Below, one piece after another: positions 31,782 to 40,657 of a stretch of DNA of 64,000 nucleotides. The position numbers and the translations under genes were made by a program. The stretch is from contig NZ_JAJOMA010000014.1 of NCBI RefSeq assembly GCF_021129235.1, positions 158,930 through 222,929 of the forward strand. The letters run 5' to 3'. This stretch comes from Kineosporia mesophila. Lineage in GTDB: Bacteria > Actinomycetota > Actinomycetes > Actinomycetales > Kineosporiaceae. Each line of letters opens with the position of its first letter. Position 1 is the stretch's first letter. Below the pieces are notes generated by a model. The model had not been told where the DNA came from. It did no database searches and was given only the letters and a program-made list of their open reading frames with translations.

Positions 31782-33071
31782 TCAGCGCAACTCACCACCC
31801 CGGTCGCGCACCATCTCCCGCAACTGGCTGAAGACGCGTCCGCTGCCGATGCCGTCGTGCTCGAACTCGTTGGTGACCCAGGCCTGCGCGTTGCCGAGCC
31901 GGCTGAGGGTGTCGCGGGAGAGGTCGGCGTCCACGAACACGTCGTCGGCGTACACCGCTGCCGCCAGGGGCACCTCGTTCGCGGCCAGGGCGGCCGGGTC
32001 GTACAGCGACGACCAGGTCTCCTGCTCGGCCAGGGCCTGCATCGCCGGGGCGAACGGCCGCAGCAGGGTCACCTCCTCGAACAGCCAGGGGAAGGCCATC
32101 TCCGAGGTGAACAGCAGCGGGCGCCGGTCCTCGGCGAACTCGGGCCGGCGGTCGCGCTCGCGCTGCGCCGACCAGCGGAACGGCCCGTTCGCGCCGTCAC
32201 CGTAGATCGTCTCCTGCAACGTCCAGAACAGCGGGTTGCCGGCGTTGGAGGTCTTCAGCAGCACGGTCTCCAGGAACGCGTCGCTGAGCCGGCCGCCGGG
32301 CAGCAGCCCCTCGGAGATCAGCCAGTGCAGCCGCAGGTGGCCCGGCCCGAAGCCCAGGTCGTTCCCGAGGGTCTGGAAGCGCCGCACCGACAAGGGCGAA
32401 CCGTCGGGCAGTTTCACCTCGCCCGCGGCCAGGATGTCGGCGATGGCCGAGACCGTGTCGACATCCTGGGGGTAGCGCCGGTAGAAGTCCGCCGTCTTCC
32501 CCGCGACCCGGGTGAACGTCCGGCGGTACACCTCGTCGGGATCGGCCGGCGTGCCCGGGACACCTCCGCAGACATAACACGCACTCAGCGCCTCGGGCGC
32601 CGTGGACAGGTAGGTGAGCGTGATCCAGCCGCCGAAACTCTGCGCCAGGGTGGCCCACTTCTTCCCGTCGTACCGGGTCGTGCGCACGTGTTCCAGATCG
32701 CGCACGATCGAGTCGGCGCGGAAGTTCAGCAGGTGGCCGGCGGCCGCGCGGCCGTCCGGGAACGCCGAGATCACGGTGGCGTCGATCGGCGTGCTGCGCC
32801 CGGTGCCCCGCTGGTCCACCATCACCACGCGGTAGTGCGGCAGCGCCTCGGCCGGCCAGCCCGACAGGCCCACCGGCCGCGGGTTGGCCCCGCCCGGGCC
32901 GCCCTGCAGGAACGTCAGCAGCGGCAGGTCGTCGTGCCGGCGGTCGGGGTCGACGAGCTCCCGCACGAACACCTGGATGCTCTCGCCGTCCGGATCGGCC
33001 CAGTCCAGCGGCACATCCACGAAGAACTCGCGCACCCAGACGCCGGGCAGGGGGTATTCGACCATGCTCAT
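31782..33071 (-). CDS. Proline iminopeptidase-type alpha/beta hydrolase
   Basis: A 429-aa hydrolase of peptidase family S33. It shows FLQGGPGG near the oxyanion hole, VVMVDQRGTGRST, and the nucleophile elbow AQSFGGW, which has Ala where GQSFGG is common. The catalytic Asp is likely in YADDVFVDAD and the His in NEFEHDGIG. It should release N-terminal proline from small peptides. ATG at 33069-33071 is chosen; another in-frame ATG is two codons later. It is the last of three same-strand genes with the two HAD proteins. Confidence 0.87.
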   Translation of the reverse strand: MSMVEYPLPGVWVREFFVDVPLDWADPDGESIQVFVRELVDPDRRHDDLPLLTFLQGGPGGANPRPVGLSGWPAEALPHYRVVMVDQRGTGRSTPIDATVISAFPDGRAAAGHLLNFRADSIVRDLEHVRTTRYDGKKWATLAQSFGGWITLTYLSTAPEALSACYVCGGVPGTPADPDEVYRRTFTRVAGKTADFYRRYPQDVDTVSAIADILAAGEVKLPDGSPLSVRRFQTLGNDLGFGPGHLRLHWLISEGLLPGGRLSDAFLETVLLKTSNAGNPLFWTLQETIYGDGANGPFRWSAQRERDRRPEFAEDRRPLLFTSEMAFPWLFEEVTLLRPFAPAMQALAEQETWSSLYDPAALAANEVPLAAAVYADDVFVDADLSRDTLSRLGNAQAWVTNEFEHDGIGSGRVFSQLREMVRDRGGELR

Positions 33072-33113
33072 GGAGGCAGCCTGCCATCCCCGCACCCGGC
33101 GCCGAGGGCCGGG

Positions 33114-33632
33114 TCAGCCGTGTCCGCGCGCCGATGCGTACCTCTCGATGGCATCCATGTCGTCCGGCCGCAGGCAGCGGGAGTCGTCGGGCACCACGAG
33201 CAGGGCACCGCAGCCCTCGAGTTCCTCGCGTACCGGCCCCTGCGCCGGGATCGCCTCGTCGTCGGTCCAGATCAGCCGCTGCCCCGCCCGCACCACCGCG
33301 AGCGCGGCCCGGACCTTCAGCTCCCCGACCCGTTCCCGGGAGGTGTCGTCGCCGCGGGGCAGGGCGAAGGCGGGCGGTACCCCCTGGAGGTCGTACAGAT
33401 TGTTGAGGCGCCGGGTGTGGCAGGCCCAGGTCGTGGCCCACCGCAGGTCGACCTGCCGGGTCTGGTGGAGGCCGCGGATGCGCCGGATCAGCTCGGGTGC
33501 GTACCGGATGCGGTACTCCACCCCCTTGGCCTCGAGCGAGGTCGTGCGCGGTGCCCTCGCCCAGCCCGGCCGGATGCCGTTGATGACGCCGTCCATGTCC
33601 AGCAGCCAGATCGGCACACCCGGCGCATCCAT
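33114..33632 (-). CDS. HAD-like protein of the SAK-repair type
   Basis: A 172-aa protein. The N-terminal LLDMDGVIN is the HAD motif I (DxDG), followed by YRIRYAPELIRRIRGLH, WATTWACHTRRLNN (motif II T in the ATTW context) and LIWTDDEAIP plus LLVVPDDSRCL (motif IV). This order matches small HAD domains found with RNA-repair proteins, but no ligase or kinase partner is present here. The phosphoryl substrate is unknown. Confidence 0.75.
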   Translation of the reverse strand: MDAPGVPIWLLDMDGVINGIRPGWARAPRTTSLEAKGVEYRIRYAPELIRRIRGLHQTRQVDLRWATTWACHTRRLNNLYDLQGVPPAFALPRGDDTSRERVGELKVRAALAVVRAGQRLIWTDDEAIPAQGPVREELEGCGALLVVPDDSRCLRPDDMDAIERYASARGHG

Positions 33633-33670
33633 GTCCGAGATGGTGACATACCGGGCATCCTGCTCGTCGC

Positions 33671-34318
33671 TCAGGGTAGGAGATACATCCGGTTCGGTAC
33701 CAGGAAGGAGCGGCGGGCGTGACCGCCGTCCAGATCAGACTGCTGATCACCCACGTTGGCCACCAGGTCCCAGCCCCGCGCCATCAGATCGGCACGCACA
33801 CCGGCCTTGAACTCGACCGTGTTCTGCCCGCCGGCGGGCTTGGTGAACAGCCCGGCCGGCTCCCCGTAGCCCTGCTCCCGGAGATTCTGCAGAGTGACCT
33901 CGCGCAGCGGGTCGGGGCGGCTGGTCAGGTAGAAGATCGTGAACCCCTGCGCCGCGGCCCACCTCGTCAGCTCCGGCATCCCGGCGACGGCCTGCGGCCG
34001 GCGCCCCAGCAGGTACTGGGCGAACGGCCCCTGCGTGTACCCGTCGAAGTCGCACGAGGCGCCGTAGTCGTAGCTGCTCAGCGCGGTGTCGTCGACATCC
34101 AGCACCAGGGCGGCCCGCTCGGTCGCGGTGTGGTCGCCGAGATGATGGTGGACGTCTTCCAGCACCTTTCGCAGGTCGCCCGCGTAGGGCGAGTCGGGCG
34201 AGATCCGGCCCGAGCCGTCGTCACCGTAGTACTCGCGCACCTCGTCGGCGGGATATCCGGAGGGCACGATGTGCAGGGCCCGCCGCAGCCCCTCGGTCAG
34301 TTTCGCCATGTCGGTCAT
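33671..34318 (-). CDS. HAD subfamily IIIB acid phosphatase-like protein
   Basis: A 215-aa protein. Motif I is ALVLDVDDTALSSYDY (DxDDT), motif II is FYLTSRPDPLREVTLQNL, a lysine lies in EFKAGVRADL, and motif IV is NVGDQQSDLDGG. This matches plant vegetative-storage/class B-like acid phosphatases. Most bacterial relatives are exported, but no signal peptide is seen from the ATG at 34316-34318, so it may be cytoplasmic. It is the first gene of the three-gene minus-strand unit. Confidence 0.8.
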   Translation of the reverse strand: MTDMAKLTEGLRRALHIVPSGYPADEVREYYGDDGSGRISPDSPYAGDLRKVLEDVHHHLGDHTATERAALVLDVDDTALSSYDYGASCDFDGYTQGPFAQYLLGRRPQAVAGMPELTRWAAAQGFTIFYLTSRPDPLREVTLQNLREQGYGEPAGLFTKPAGGQNTVEFKAGVRADLMARGWDLVANVGDQQSDLDGGHARRSFLVPNRMYLLP

Positions 34319-34401
34319 TGCCTCGCGACCTCCGTCCGTCGTGTCCGCGGCGAACACGGTACGGGACGTCACGGAACCCGCGCCCGGGCGCTCGCCTCTG
34401 A

Positions 34402-34539
34402 GCCATCCCGCAGTACGCCGCCTTCGCCGCCGGCCGGCACAGCGGTGACGACGAGAGCAGCCCCGGCCAGATGTTCATCGCCCCGGAGGAGGACCTGCCC
34501 GCCGAGGTCCGGTCCGGTCTGGCGGCCCTGTCCCGCTGA
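34402..34539 (+). pseudogene. C-terminal gene remnant
   Basis: A 45-codon open stretch begins directly after an in-frame TGA (34399-34401) and has no usable start before its only Met at residue 24. It reads as natural protein (AIPQYAAFAAGRHSGDDESS, MFIAPEEDLPAEVRSGLAAL). It is probably the surviving 3' end of a deleted gene of unknown family. Its stop codon lies inside the first unit of the following tandem repeat. Confidence 0.4.
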
Positions 34540-34600
34540 TCGTCCCGCTGATCGTCCCGCTGATCGTCCCGCTGCCTGTACCGCTGCCTGTACCGCTGAC
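34530..34600. repeat. 12-bp tandem repeat, about 5.9 units
   Basis: GTCCCGCTGATC repeats at 34530, 34542 and 34554, then drifts to GTCCCGCTGCCT, GTACCGCTGCCT and GTACCGCTGAC. The first three units give in-frame TGA stops every 12 bp for the upstream remnant. Confidence 0.88.
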
Positions 34601-34640
34601 GGACCGGCCGGCCCATGCCCGGGCCGGCCGGTGGTTCTGA

Positions 34641-35372
34641 TCAGCCCACCGGGGCGATCTCGACCGAGTCGACGGACTCGGTGAAGCCCTGGCTCAGCGG
34701 CTGGCCGCCGGTGACCAGGCGGGGGCCGAGGATGAGGTCCATCGCGTCGGTGGGGATGTACTGCGGGTCGGTGATGGTCTTGAGCAGCTTGCCGTCGAGG
34801 GAGAACGACACGTGCTTCGCGTCGTACTCGAGGGTGGCCGAGTGGTACTGGCCGTCGTAGAGGTCCACGCCGGTGTCGACCTTCAGCGAGACGTCGTTAC
34901 CGCGCTTGGCGCTCTCGAACCGCAGCTGGGTGTTGCCGAAGCTCTGATCGGTCGTGTAGCCGAAGTTGATCTCGTTGAACTGGTCGGAGCCCCGGTCGTC
35001 GTCCCACAGCGCGACGCCCCACCAGACCTTCTCCTTCGGGCGCTCGGTGAGGGAGAAGTTCACCGTGAACTTTCCCTCGGTGAAACGCGCCGGCTTGTAG
35101 CGGGCTTTCGACCAGGACCCGTAGTTGTCCGGCGCGACACCGGACTTCAGGCGGAAGCGCGCCTTTCCGGTCTCGATGACGGGGCAGGTGTATTCACACG
35201 CCCAGGTCGAGGTATTGAAAGAATCGAAGGTGTCGGTGAAGGAAGTCGCCGCGGCGGTCTTCGTCTTCTTCCTGGTGGGCTCACTGGCCGAGGCCTGTAC
35301 CGCGGTCACGGTACCGCCGATCAGCAGTGCGACGGCCAGGCCGCCGGTAATACGCCAACCCCGGGCATTCAT
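34641..35372 (-). CDS. Secreted GH16-like jelly-roll protein with altered active site
   Basis: A 243-aa exported protein. ATG at 35370-35372 has AGGAGATTCC upstream; a longer frame has no support. The signal peptide ends near VQASASE. The mature part shows a concanavalin-A-like/GH16 layout (FTDTFDSFNTSTW, KARFRLKSG, VWWGVALWDDD, FSLDGKLLKTI). At the place of the GH16 E-x-D-x-x-E motif it has FNEINFGY, which lacks the second Asp and last Glu, so it is more likely a carbohydrate-binding protein than an enzyme. Ligand unknown. Confidence 0.7.
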   Translation of the reverse strand: MNARGWRITGGLAVALLIGGTVTAVQASASEPTRKKTKTAAATSFTDTFDSFNTSTWACEYTCPVIETGKARFRLKSGVAPDNYGSWSKARYKPARFTEGKFTVNFSLTERPKEKVWWGVALWDDDRGSDQFNEINFGYTTDQSFGNTQLRFESAKRGNDVSLKVDTGVDLYDGQYHSATLEYDAKHVSFSLDGKLLKTITDPQYIPTDAMDLILGPRLVTGGQPLSQGFTESVDSVEIAPVG

Positions 35373-35528
35373 GGAATCTCCTGTCGGTGGGAACGAAACG
35401 AGACCGTAACGACCCCGCGGAGCGCAGATCAACCGATCTTTCCTAAGCCACGGATAAATACCGGAAATCATTCAATCCGGCGCTTCGCAAGCTCTATTGA
35501 TGGGCCCGCAGACCCATTGACATTCGGG

Positions 35529-35831
35529 TCACTGAATCAATTCCCGCTTACTGTGGAGGACCCCGTCCCTGAAACAGATCCGGTCGTGCAGTTCGCCGTC
35601 GCCGGACGGCGGCGGGTCCTGCGCGTAGTACGTGGTGCCGGTGACCTCGGCATCGGTGACGGTCGCGTCGACCATGTCGAGGGGAAGGTTCTCGTCGACG
35701 GTGACCTGGTCGTCGCCCACCGTCAGGGAGTCGAGGCTCACGGCTCGCCGCTTCGGGATCGGCGGCCACGAAGAAGGCACCGACGCACGACCCGAGAGAC
35801 AGCACGAGGCGGCGGCCCCGGCACGGGCCAC
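35529..35831 (-). pseudogene. C-terminal remnant of an unrecognised protein
   Basis: The last about 75 codons of this minus-strand frame read as natural protein (VSLDSLTVGDDQVTVDENLP, LDMVDATVTDAEVTGTTYYA, PPPSGDGELHDRICFRDGVL), while the first part is low-complexity. No plausible 5' end exists, as it merges into the histidine-kinase remnant upstream. I do not recognise the family. Confidence 0.35.
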
Positions 35832-35839
35832 CCGGAACG

Positions 35840-36185
35840 GTTACGGACCTCGGCCACCAGGGCGTCGTCCTCGTACCGCACCTCCACCCGCACGGGCGCC
35901 CCACCGGCATGGCGCAGCGCATTGGTGATGCTCCCCTGCACCACGCGGTACCCGGCAGGCTCAGCCAGCGAGTACCACGGCCGGGCCCGGGGCCGGCCAG
36001 CTCGATGTCGGCGAGAGAGGTAGACGTCCGCCCCGGAAAGGCTCGAACCAGAAGGCAAGACGGAGCAGCGCCGTCGTCAGTGCGAGAAAGAATGTGAGAA
36101 CGACCTCGTAGGCCAGACGCAACCGATCTGCGCGGTCAGCGGAGCGCACCCGTCCGACTACCGAAAGCACCGGATTCACCGTCAC
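35840..36185 (-). pseudogene. Remnant of a NarL/DesK-type sensor histidine kinase
   Basis: One minus-strand frame (36185 to about 36020) encodes a membrane segment with a typical kinase N-terminus (LRLAYEVVLTFFLALTTALL). A second frame (about 35995 to 35840) encodes the ATPase start YRVVQGSITNALRHAGGAPV followed by VRVEVRYEDDALVAEVRN. The H box and dimerisation helices between them are gone, and the glycine-rich boxes are missing after it. So the gene has suffered a deletion and a frameshift. The 188 bp upstream of 36326 show only the next gene's promoter. Confidence 0.65.
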
Positions 36186-36325
36186 GCAGCAGGATATTCA
36201 GGGGCGTTATCGCCGGATTCCCGATGAAGACCCGTCCCGCGCACGACAACCGGCGCCTAGCAGTAACCGGCACCATCGTGCAAGGCGGCCAGCAACACCC
36301 CTTACTTATGTGTTTAATGTGAAAG

Positions 36326-37129
36326 GTGAACCCGAAGAGAACGTTAAATGGCATTCTGAGACGCACAACCGGCTTCGAACTGACGCGTCCCGTGCCACCA
36401 GTTCCCCAGGGGCTCGACCGGGCCGTCAATCGCCTCAACAAGGCGACGGCGCGCCTGGAGAAGCTGGCCCTCGCCCAGCCACCCGCGTCGCCCACCGCGT
36501 CGGCAGCCCCGGCAGCGGCGAAAGCCCCTGCCCAGCCGAAGGAAAAGCCGCTCCCGCGGGACTTCGACGACGAGGCGCGCGACATCGTCACGGCGGTGCG
36601 GCCCTACACCGCGGCGAGCAACGAGAAGCTGCACGCGCTGATCACCGCGGCCCGTCATCTCCACGACCACCGGGTCGACGGCGCCGTCGTGCAGTGCGGG
36701 GTCGGCCGCGGTGGCTCGATGCAGGCCGTGGCCCGCACCCTGCTCGCGGCGGGCGAGCGCAATCGTGACCTCTTCCTGTTCGATACGTTCGGGGCCGTGG
36801 AATCCGTGGACGAAGTGCGCGCCGGCCTGGCGGCCGTCCCCTACCCGGACGAGCACGTTCACCTCGTGCCGGGCAAGGTCGACGACACGCTGCCCCAGCA
36901 CGCGCCCGATGCCATCGCACTGCTGCACCTGGACACCGAGTGGTACTCCTCCACCCGGCACGAGCTCGACCACCTCTACCCCCGGCTGGTGTCCGGCGGC
37001 GTGCTGCTGCTCGACGACTACGGCTGGTGGCAGGGTTCCCGGCAGGCCACCGACGAGTGGCTGCGCGAGAACGGCATCGACCTGTTGCTCTGGCGTGCCG
37101 GTAACGGCCGCGTGGCGATCAAGCCGTAG
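36326..37129 (+). CDS. TylF/MycF-type O-methyltransferase
   Basis: A 267-aa class I SAM-dependent methyltransferase. The SAM site is GAVVQCGVGRGGSMQAVART, then LFLFDTFG, and the metal-binding segment ALLHLDTEWYSST ... VLLLDDYGWWQG. This matches macrocin O-methyltransferases that methylate sugar hydroxyls. An Ala/Pro-rich linker (about 50-75) precedes the domain. GTG start; TTTAAT at 36313-36318 lies 7 nt before it. It is the first gene of a three-gene cassette with a glycosyltransferase and a sulfatase. Confidence 0.83.
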   Translation: MNPKRTLNGILRRTTGFELTRPVPPVPQGLDRAVNRLNKATARLEKLALAQPPASPTASAAPAAAKAPAQPKEKPLPRDFDDEARDIVTAVRPYTAASNEKLHALITAARHLHDHRVDGAVVQCGVGRGGSMQAVARTLLAAGERNRDLFLFDTFGAVESVDEVRAGLAAVPYPDEHVHLVPGKVDDTLPQHAPDAIALLHLDTEWYSSTRHELDHLYPRLVSGGVLLLDDYGWWQGSRQATDEWLRENGIDLLLWRAGNGRVAIKP

Positions 37130-37136
37130 CCGCCGC

Positions 37137-38531
37137 GTGCCCGACTTCGACTTCCCGGACGGCCAGTACCTCGCCGTCACCGTGCGCCTGGCCCTCGACA
37201 CGGGCGGGCAGACCGCCATGTTCCTGCTGCGCAGCAGACTTTTCGCCGAGCGCGCGGGCATCGTGCCGACCCTGGTCTCGTTCGACGACCAGCCCGACTA
37301 CCCGCGGATCCGGGCCGAACTCGCCGCCCGGGGCTCGGTGGCGCCCTCCACGGTGATCGTCAACCTCTTCGAGTGGTTCCGGAACGAGCGCACCCCGCTC
37401 GCGGCCGACGACGCCGCCCTGCTGCCGCCGGTGCCGGGCCTGAAGGCGCACGACGTCCCGCACCCGGACGGCACCGTGCACCTGACCGCCTACCGCAGCC
37501 GCGACGGCTCCGACGTGGTCACCGACCACCGCCGCGCGGACGGCAGCGTGTACCTGCGCCAGGGACCCGACGGGGTGGTGCTCTGCGACCGCCGCGGCCG
37601 GGTGGTGCGGGAGTTCTCCGGTGTCGGCGCCCTGCGCCGCTGGTGGCTCACCGGCCTGTTCGACGACCAGCCCAGGCGGCCGGTGATCATCATGTCCGAC
37701 AGCCGTTTCGCGACGCGGCAGCTGGTGCCGCTGACCAACCGGCGCCGGGTGCGGCTGATCCACGTGGTGCACAACATCCACGTCCAGGAGCCCTACCAGT
37801 GGGACTCCCCCGTGCACCCGACCCACCTGCCGGTGATCGAGGCGATCCCGCGCCTGCACGCCCTGGTGATGCTCACCGAGCGCCAGCGCGACGAGATCGC
37901 GGCCCGGTTCGGGGCGATGGACAACGTGCACGTCATCCCCAACCCGATCGATCACCGACCCGGCAGCGATCGCCCGTTGGATCGTCATCACGCCGATTTC
38001 GTCATGCTCGGGCGCCTGGAGAAGCAAAAGCGCCTGGAGGACGCCGTGGTCGCCTTCGCGAAGGTGGTCACCCAGCAGCCCCAGGCCACGCTGACCATCT
38101 ACGGCGAGGGCAGCCAGCGGGCCGAACTGGAGAAGCTGGTGGGCAAACTCGGCCTGCGGGCGTCCGTGCGCCTGCCCGGGCACGACCCGGCGGCCAAGGA
38201 CTACCTGCGCTCGGCGACGGCCCTGCTGCTGACCAGCCGGTTCGAGGGGTATCCGCTGGTGGTGCTGGAGGCCCTGGACCGGGGCTGCCCGGTGATCGCC
38301 TACGACATCGCCTACGGCCCGCGCGAGCAGATCGCCGACGGCGAGAGCGGTTACCTGGTCCCGGCGGGCGACACCGGCGCCCTGGCCGAGCGCATGCTGC
38401 GGCTGATCGCCGACCCGGACCTCACCGCGCGGATGTCCACGGCCGCCCGTCTCAGCTCGGCGTCCCACTCGATCGACGCGTACCTGACCAGCTGGCAGGG
38501 TGTTCTGCGCGCGGTCACCGCCAAGGCGTAA
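37137..38531 (+). CDS. GT4-family glycosyltransferase (poly(glycerol phosphate) glucosyltransferase-like)
   Basis: A 464-aa glycosyltransferase starting at GTG 37137, 7 bp after the methyltransferase stop; upstream extension of the frame is non-coding. The C-terminal GT-B half is clear: DFVMLGRLEKQKRLEDAV, TLTIYGEGSQRAELEKLV, SRFEGYPLVVLEALDRGCPV and YGPREQIADGESGYLV. The E-x7-E donor motif is visible, and YGPREQI is common in TagE-like enzymes that decorate wall teichoic acids. A beta-rich insertion in the N-terminal half (about 100-160) also fits that group. Acceptor inferred only. Confidence 0.85.
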   Translation: MPDFDFPDGQYLAVTVRLALDTGGQTAMFLLRSRLFAERAGIVPTLVSFDDQPDYPRIRAELAARGSVAPSTVIVNLFEWFRNERTPLAADDAALLPPVPGLKAHDVPHPDGTVHLTAYRSRDGSDVVTDHRRADGSVYLRQGPDGVVLCDRRGRVVREFSGVGALRRWWLTGLFDDQPRRPVIIMSDSRFATRQLVPLTNRRRVRLIHVVHNIHVQEPYQWDSPVHPTHLPVIEAIPRLHALVMLTERQRDEIAARFGAMDNVHVIPNPIDHRPGSDRPLDRHHADFVMLGRLEKQKRLEDAVVAFAKVVTQQPQATLTIYGEGSQRAELEKLVGKLGLRASVRLPGHDPAAKDYLRSATALLLTSRFEGYPLVVLEALDRGCPVIAYDIAYGPREQIADGESGYLVPAGDTGALAERMLRLIADPDLTARMSTAARLSSASHSIDAYLTSWQGVLRAVTAKA

Positions 38532-38574
38532 CCGCTTTCGCGCCCCGACCACCATCACGAGGAGAACGGCTGTT

Positions 38575-40110
38575 ATGCGACGGCGCCTGCTGTCAGCCCC
38601 GGCCCGGGCGATCCCGGCCGCACTGGTCCTGATCCTGGCCGTCGGCCTGGCGGCCTGCACCGCCTCGGCCGAGGCGGGCCAGCTGGAGGCCGCCGCCCCC
38701 ACGACGGCCGAGCGCACCAGCCAGGACACGTCCCGGCCGAACATCGTGTTCGTGCTCACCGACGACCTGTCGATGAATCTGCTGCAGTATCTGCCCACGG
38801 TGCAGCGGATGCAGCACAAGGGCACCTCGTTCTCGCAGTACTTCGTGACCGACTCGCTGTGCTGCCCCTCGCGGGCGTCGATCTTCACCGGCCGCTACCC
38901 GCACAGCACCGGGATCTACCGGAACTCCGGCCCGCAGGGCGGGTACAAGACGTTCATGAAGAAGGGGCTCGACGGCGACACTTTCGCCACCGACCTCCAG
39001 ACCGCCGGGTACCGCACGGCCATGATGGGCAAGTTCATGAACCAGTACGCCACCGGTGAGCCCGGGGCGGCGCTGCCGGTGCCGGAGGGCTGGGACGAGT
39101 GGGCGCTGGCCGGTAACGCCTACGGGCAGTACGACTACACGCTGAACCAGAACGGCACCGTGGTGAAGTACGGCGACGAGCCGGAGGACTACCTCACCGA
39201 CGTGATCGGGGCCCGGGGCCGCGACTTCGTCGCCCGGGCGGCGGCGAAGAACGAGCCGTTCATGCTGGAGGTCGCCACCTACACCCCGCACAAGCCGTAC
39301 CCGGTCGCGGAGCGGCACCAGAACCTGTTCCAGGATCTGAAGGCACCCCGCACCGCGTCGTACGGCAAGAAGCCGCAGAACGCCCCGGCCTGGATGACGC
39401 AGCCCGCCCTCACCGAGGCGGAACAGAAGAAGATGGACCGCGACTTCCGCAAGCGGGCGCAGGGGGTGCAGGCGGTGGACGACCTGGTGCGCGGTCTGTG
39501 GGAACAGCTGCGGGCCAGCGGGATCGAGGACAACACCTACCTGGTCTTCAGCTCCGACAACGGCTATCACATGGGTGAGCACGGGCTGATCTCCGGCAAG
39601 ATGACGGCCTACGACACCGACGTGCACGTGCCCCTGGTGGTCATGGGCCCCGACGTCACCGCGGGCCGCACGGTCGACGCGATGGGCTCGAACATCGATC
39701 TGCGGGCCACCTTCGACGACATCGCCGGCCAGAAGACCCCGAAGATCTCGGACGGGCAGAGCCTCGCCGGCCTCTGGGGCTCCTCCCCCGAGGACTCGGC
39801 CGGGCCGGACCGCGACCTGGTGCTGATCGAGCACCGCGGCCCCGACGTGGATGTGAAAGACCCCGACTACGAGGGCTTCCGCAGCGCCAACCCACCGAGC
39901 TACGAGGCCCTGCGCAGCCGCGACTGGCTGTACGTCGAGTATGTGAACGGCGCGACCGAGTACTACGACCTGCGCAAAGACCCGGAACAGCTGAAGAACA
40001 TCACGGGGAAGCAGTCGAAGGAACGCCTGGCCTCCCTGAGCAAGAAGCTGCACGAGGTCATCGACTGCGAGGGCACCCAGGCCTGCGCGAAGGCCCAGCA
40101 GCTCGACTAG
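38575..40110 (+). CDS. Sulfatase lipoprotein (type I, formylglycine-dependent)
   Basis: A 511-aa extracellular sulfatase. The lipobox LAAC puts the lipid on Cys28. Metal ligands D63-D64 are in FVLTDDLS, and the maturation motif C96-C-P-S-R with following FTGRYPH indicates a formylglycine from Cys96. Later FSSDNGYHMGEHGL carries the second metal site. ATG at 38575 with GAGGAGAACGG upstream. Activity needs a formylglycine-generating enzyme encoded elsewhere. Together with the two preceding genes it points to handling of a sulfated or phosphorylated surface glycan. Confidence 0.9.
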   Translation: MRRRLLSAPARAIPAALVLILAVGLAACTASAEAGQLEAAAPTTAERTSQDTSRPNIVFVLTDDLSMNLLQYLPTVQRMQHKGTSFSQYFVTDSLCCPSRASIFTGRYPHSTGIYRNSGPQGGYKTFMKKGLDGDTFATDLQTAGYRTAMMGKFMNQYATGEPGAALPVPEGWDEWALAGNAYGQYDYTLNQNGTVVKYGDEPEDYLTDVIGARGRDFVARAAAKNEPFMLEVATYTPHKPYPVAERHQNLFQDLKAPRTASYGKKPQNAPAWMTQPALTEAEQKKMDRDFRKRAQGVQAVDDLVRGLWEQLRASGIEDNTYLVFSSDNGYHMGEHGLISGKMTAYDTDVHVPLVVMGPDVTAGRTVDAMGSNIDLRATFDDIAGQKTPKISDGQSLAGLWGSSPEDSAGPDRDLVLIEHRGPDVDVKDPDYEGFRSANPPSYEALRSRDWLYVEYVNGATEYYDLRKDPEQLKNITGKQSKERLASLSKKLHEVIDCEGTQACAKAQQLD

Positions 40111-40538
40111 CTCTTGGGGTGGGCCTGGAGGAAACGCTGGGCGAGGCGGGCGTTGCGCTCGATGTGCAACGCCTGCCCTCCGATCAGGGCGACGCAGAGA
40201 ACGGCGAACACCAGTCGGGGCAGATCTGTCTGGAAGACCAGGCCGCCCAGCTGGGACACCGTCGCGGCGCCGAGCAGAAGAGCCGCCGGGCGTCGCGACT
40301 TCAGGGTCTCGGCCAGACGGCGCAGCCGGGGCAGATCCGCCTCGTCCGGCTCCTCGCGCAGAACCCTGGCGATGTCGCGACCGGTGTAGGGCTGGTAATT
40401 GACCTCGCCGGCCGCCCGGCGGCGTTCGGCGTCCTCGATCGACCTGAGGTAGAGCAGAACCCCGCCGGGAATCAGCAACAGCAGCCCGAACACCTGAATG
40501 CCGACACCGATCCAGCCCAGAGTGCCCTCCCGTTCCAT
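40107..40538 (-). CDS. Small two- or three-helix membrane protein of unknown function
   Basis: A 143-aa protein. Helices at about 8-30 and 85-130 (the latter probably two) flank a charged cytoplasmic segment (LRSIEDAERRRAAGEVNYQP, DIARVLREEPDEADLPRLRR). ATG at 40536-40538 is chosen; a GTG two codons earlier is possible. The stop overlaps the sulfatase stop through CTAG, so the two genes converge. Confidence 0.68.
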   Translation of the reverse strand: MEREGTLGWIGVGIQVFGLLLLIPGGVLLYLRSIEDAERRRAAGEVNYQPYTGRDIARVLREEPDEADLPRLRRLAETLKSRRPAALLLGAATVSQLGGLVFQTDLPRLVFAVLCVALIGGQALHIERNARLAQRFLQAHPKS

Positions 40539-40657
40539 GCCCACATCGCACCGGACAAAGGCGACCCCGGCAACTCGGCAACGGCCCGGACGGGAAACGG
40601 GCCTGCGACGAAAGCGGGACTCGCCACCACCAAAGATTCCGAAGGAAAGGAATCAGG

